NCBI GenBank assembly: GCA_051453625.1
Contig: JBOZIK010000001.1
Coordinates: 173,098,436-173,162,435 of the forward strand
Length of the DNA: 64,000 nt
Direction of reading: 5' to 3'
Source: Welwitschia mirabilis
Lineage: Eukaryota; Gnetophyta; Gnetopsida; Welwitschiales
A model generated the notes under the pieces. The model was not told the origin of the DNA, did no database searches, and saw only the letters and a list, made by a program, of their open reading frames with translations. This document shows, piece by piece, positions 63,086 through 64,000 of this stretch. The position numbers and the translations under genes were made by a program. Numbering within the stretch: the stretch's first letter is position 1; the number at the start of each line of letters is the position of its first letter.

Positions 63086-63431
63086 TTTACACTGGCCGGT
63101 GTGTCTAAGATGCTTAACGAATTTCATTAGGACCAGCCACTTGGTGAAATTCATATGAATGTAATGTTGATCTACAATATACTTGTTATACATAACTATA
63201 GCTACAAAGTACAAGCAGTGAGAACGTTTAAGGTGCTCTATAATGGTGCACTCAACCCTTCTGAATATCCACCAATAAACATACCAGAATTTTTAATTAA
63301 AGACACTTGAATCCATTCTCATCTCTACATTATTTCTAGCACATCTGGCAATACCATCACAGCTTTTACAACCATTTTGCCTTGATTCTATTTGCAATCA
63401 TCTTGGGTGTGAGGAAATCATTCTTCTCCAT
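63086..63431 (-). pseudogene. KIN17: Captured 5' fragment of a KIN17 gene
   Basis: From an ATG at 63431, the minus strand reads MEKNDFLTPKMIANRIKAK, then WYCQMC and CRDENGFKC. This is the KIN17 N-terminus with its C2H2-type zinc finger. After an internal loss of about a dozen codons, GGYSEG continues in another frame. A further shift gives IIEHLKRSHCLYFVAIVMYN, then HMNFTKWLVLMKFVKHL and HTGQCK, all in KIN17 order (winged-helix region). It ends at a consensus donor GTAAGT (63085-63080). Four stops in the zinc-finger part stand at Gln or Arg codons, the result of C-to-T changes (CAA, CAG, CGA). KIN17 is a conserved nuclear DNA/RNA-binding protein of replication and repair. The rest of the gene was not found. 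The splice donor argues for capture of genomic DNA, not of an mRNA copy. Confidence 0.85.
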
Positions 63432-63599
63432 TATAAAAATACTTTGTTTCTTTATTGGCTTTTTGCTTCACTTCCCTTAAACAATGTGGGAGTGATTGAT
63501 GGATGTTATGGAAAAAGCAGGAAGATGAAATTTAAGTTAATTTTATTTTATGTTATCTTCCTCCACTTTTTTGGTTTTATAGATTTAGCTTCTTTGTAA
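63432..63599. other. Sequence upstream of the KIN17 fragment
   Basis: Sequence between the KIN17 ATG and the right subterminal array. It may be captured KIN17 5' UTR or promoter (GTTTAAGGGAAGTGAAGC on the minus strand near 63482), but nothing diagnostic is visible. Confidence 0.35.
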
Positions 63600-63935
63600 G
63601 GTACTTATTCAAATAAATGCCTTAAAAGACAATAGGCTTTTAAGGTATTTATTTGAATAAATGCTTTAAAAAGTTTACAAGTCCATTCAAGGCGTATTTG
63701 AAATAACTACCTTAAAAACTCTATATTTAACCACTTTACTAAAATGTTTCGAATTAATCATTAAGGCATTTTACAAAATAAACACTTAAGAAAACTCTAT
63801 ATTTAAGGCATTTATTTTAATAAATGCCTTAAAAACTTACAATGGATTCGTTTAAAGAGTTTTTCAAAATAAACACCTTAAAAAGCTCTATATTTAAGGA
63901 ATTTATTTCAATAAATGCCTTAAAAACTTATATTT
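63600..63935. repeat. Right subterminal repeat array with palindromes
   Basis: Repeats of AAATAAATGCCTTAAAA and TTTAAGG(C/T)(A)TTTATT alternate. One unit pair at 63802-63833 is a perfect palindrome with 14-bp arms (TTTAAGGCATTTAT) and a TTTA loop. Similar imperfect pairs lie at 63613-63675 and 63891-63927. Confidence 0.8.
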
Positions 63936-63947
63936 CTACTACTAGTG
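63930..63947 (-). repeat. Right terminal inverted repeat of the CACTA element
   Basis: Read on the minus strand: CACTAGTAGTAGAAATAT. It ends at 63947 and pairs with the left end through CACTA and AGAAATATAA. Confidence 0.75.
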
Positions 63948-64000
63948 TAATATCCATCTTGATAATTACAAAAAGACATTCCCCTTATGAAGGATTATGC
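63948..64000. other. Right flank of the CACTA element
   Basis: 53 bp to the end of the window with no recognisable content. The first three bases are TAA. Confidence 0.5.

Larger units (their letters stand above)
56491..63947. mobile_element. CACTA (En/Spm-type) transposon carrying captured gene fragments
   Basis: The left end is CACTATAAGAAATATAA. The right end, read inward on the minus strand, is CACTAGTAGTAGAAATATAAG. Both have the CACTA terminus and share AGAAATATAA. Subterminal arrays of AAATGCCTTAAAA and its inverse fill about 350 bp inside each end (56505-56850 and 63600-63935), as is typical of CACTA elements, where they bind transposase cofactors. The interior, about 6.7 kb, holds on the minus strand a KIN17 gene start (63086-63431) and a WD40 exon (57419-57548). 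I recognise no TNP2/TNPD or TNPA-type transposase, so the element is probably non-autonomous. The bases next to the ends are GTG and TAA, so the expected 3-bp target duplication is not preserved. Confidence 0.8.

Overview
This window looks like old, silenced repeat DNA from the nuclear genome of a flowering plant, probably a dicot. It is very AT-rich, CG dinucleotides are scarce, and no reading frame exceeds 105 codons. Almost every recognisable coding remnant belongs to a mobile element: Ty3/gypsy of the Athila/Tat type, Ty1/copia, an L1-type LINE and a CACTA DNA transposon. Conserved Gln, Arg and Trp codons in these remnants are repeatedly replaced by TAA, TAG or TGA. That is the pattern expected from deamination of methylated cytosine. 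I found no intact host gene, tRNA, rRNA or CRISPR array. Assembly gaps lie at 25126-25135 and 51089-51188.

Layout. From about 394 to 9830 lies a gypsy-type element (A) with two related LTRs, gag and protease remnants, but no reverse transcriptase or integrase. From 10532 to about 17045 lies a second LTR pair (B) around only 3.6 kb. B has a weak gag C-terminal remnant and no pol, so it looks non-autonomous; A and B share their 3' internal region. A LINE with ORF1-like, endonuclease and reverse transcriptase remnants spans about 18540-22960. The next 6 kb is unassigned. At 28981 a third related LTR opens element C (gag, protease, reverse transcriptase, start of RNase H). It is followed at 35540 by a second, separately truncated pol (D: reverse transcriptase, RNase H, integrase) up to about 37850. 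After an uninformative 7.6 kb, a minus-strand gypsy element (E) has gag, protease, reverse transcriptase, RNase H and integrase in the usual order from 50680 down to 45490. Around the second gap lie a plus-strand gypsy 3' end, a truncated minus-strand copia pol, a 100-bp motif present three times, and a plus-strand gypsy gag.

The most notable object is the last one. A CACTA (En/Spm-type) transposon spans 56491-63947. Both CACTA termini are visible, with dense subterminal arrays built from AAATGCCTTAAAA and its inverse. Inside it, on the minus strand, are two pieces that look like captured host genes. One is the start of a KIN17 DNA/RNA-binding protein gene (63086-63431), ending at a GTAAGT splice donor. 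The other is a 130-bp WD40 exon (57419-57548) with both splice sites intact, which resembles the U3 snoRNP protein UTP13/TORMOZ. This is the pattern of a gene-capturing (Pack-type) CACTA element. No transposase was recognised in it.

Nothing here forms a working operon or pathway. The parts relate to each other as layered insertions. All element boundaries are by eye and approximate unless a terminal motif is cited.
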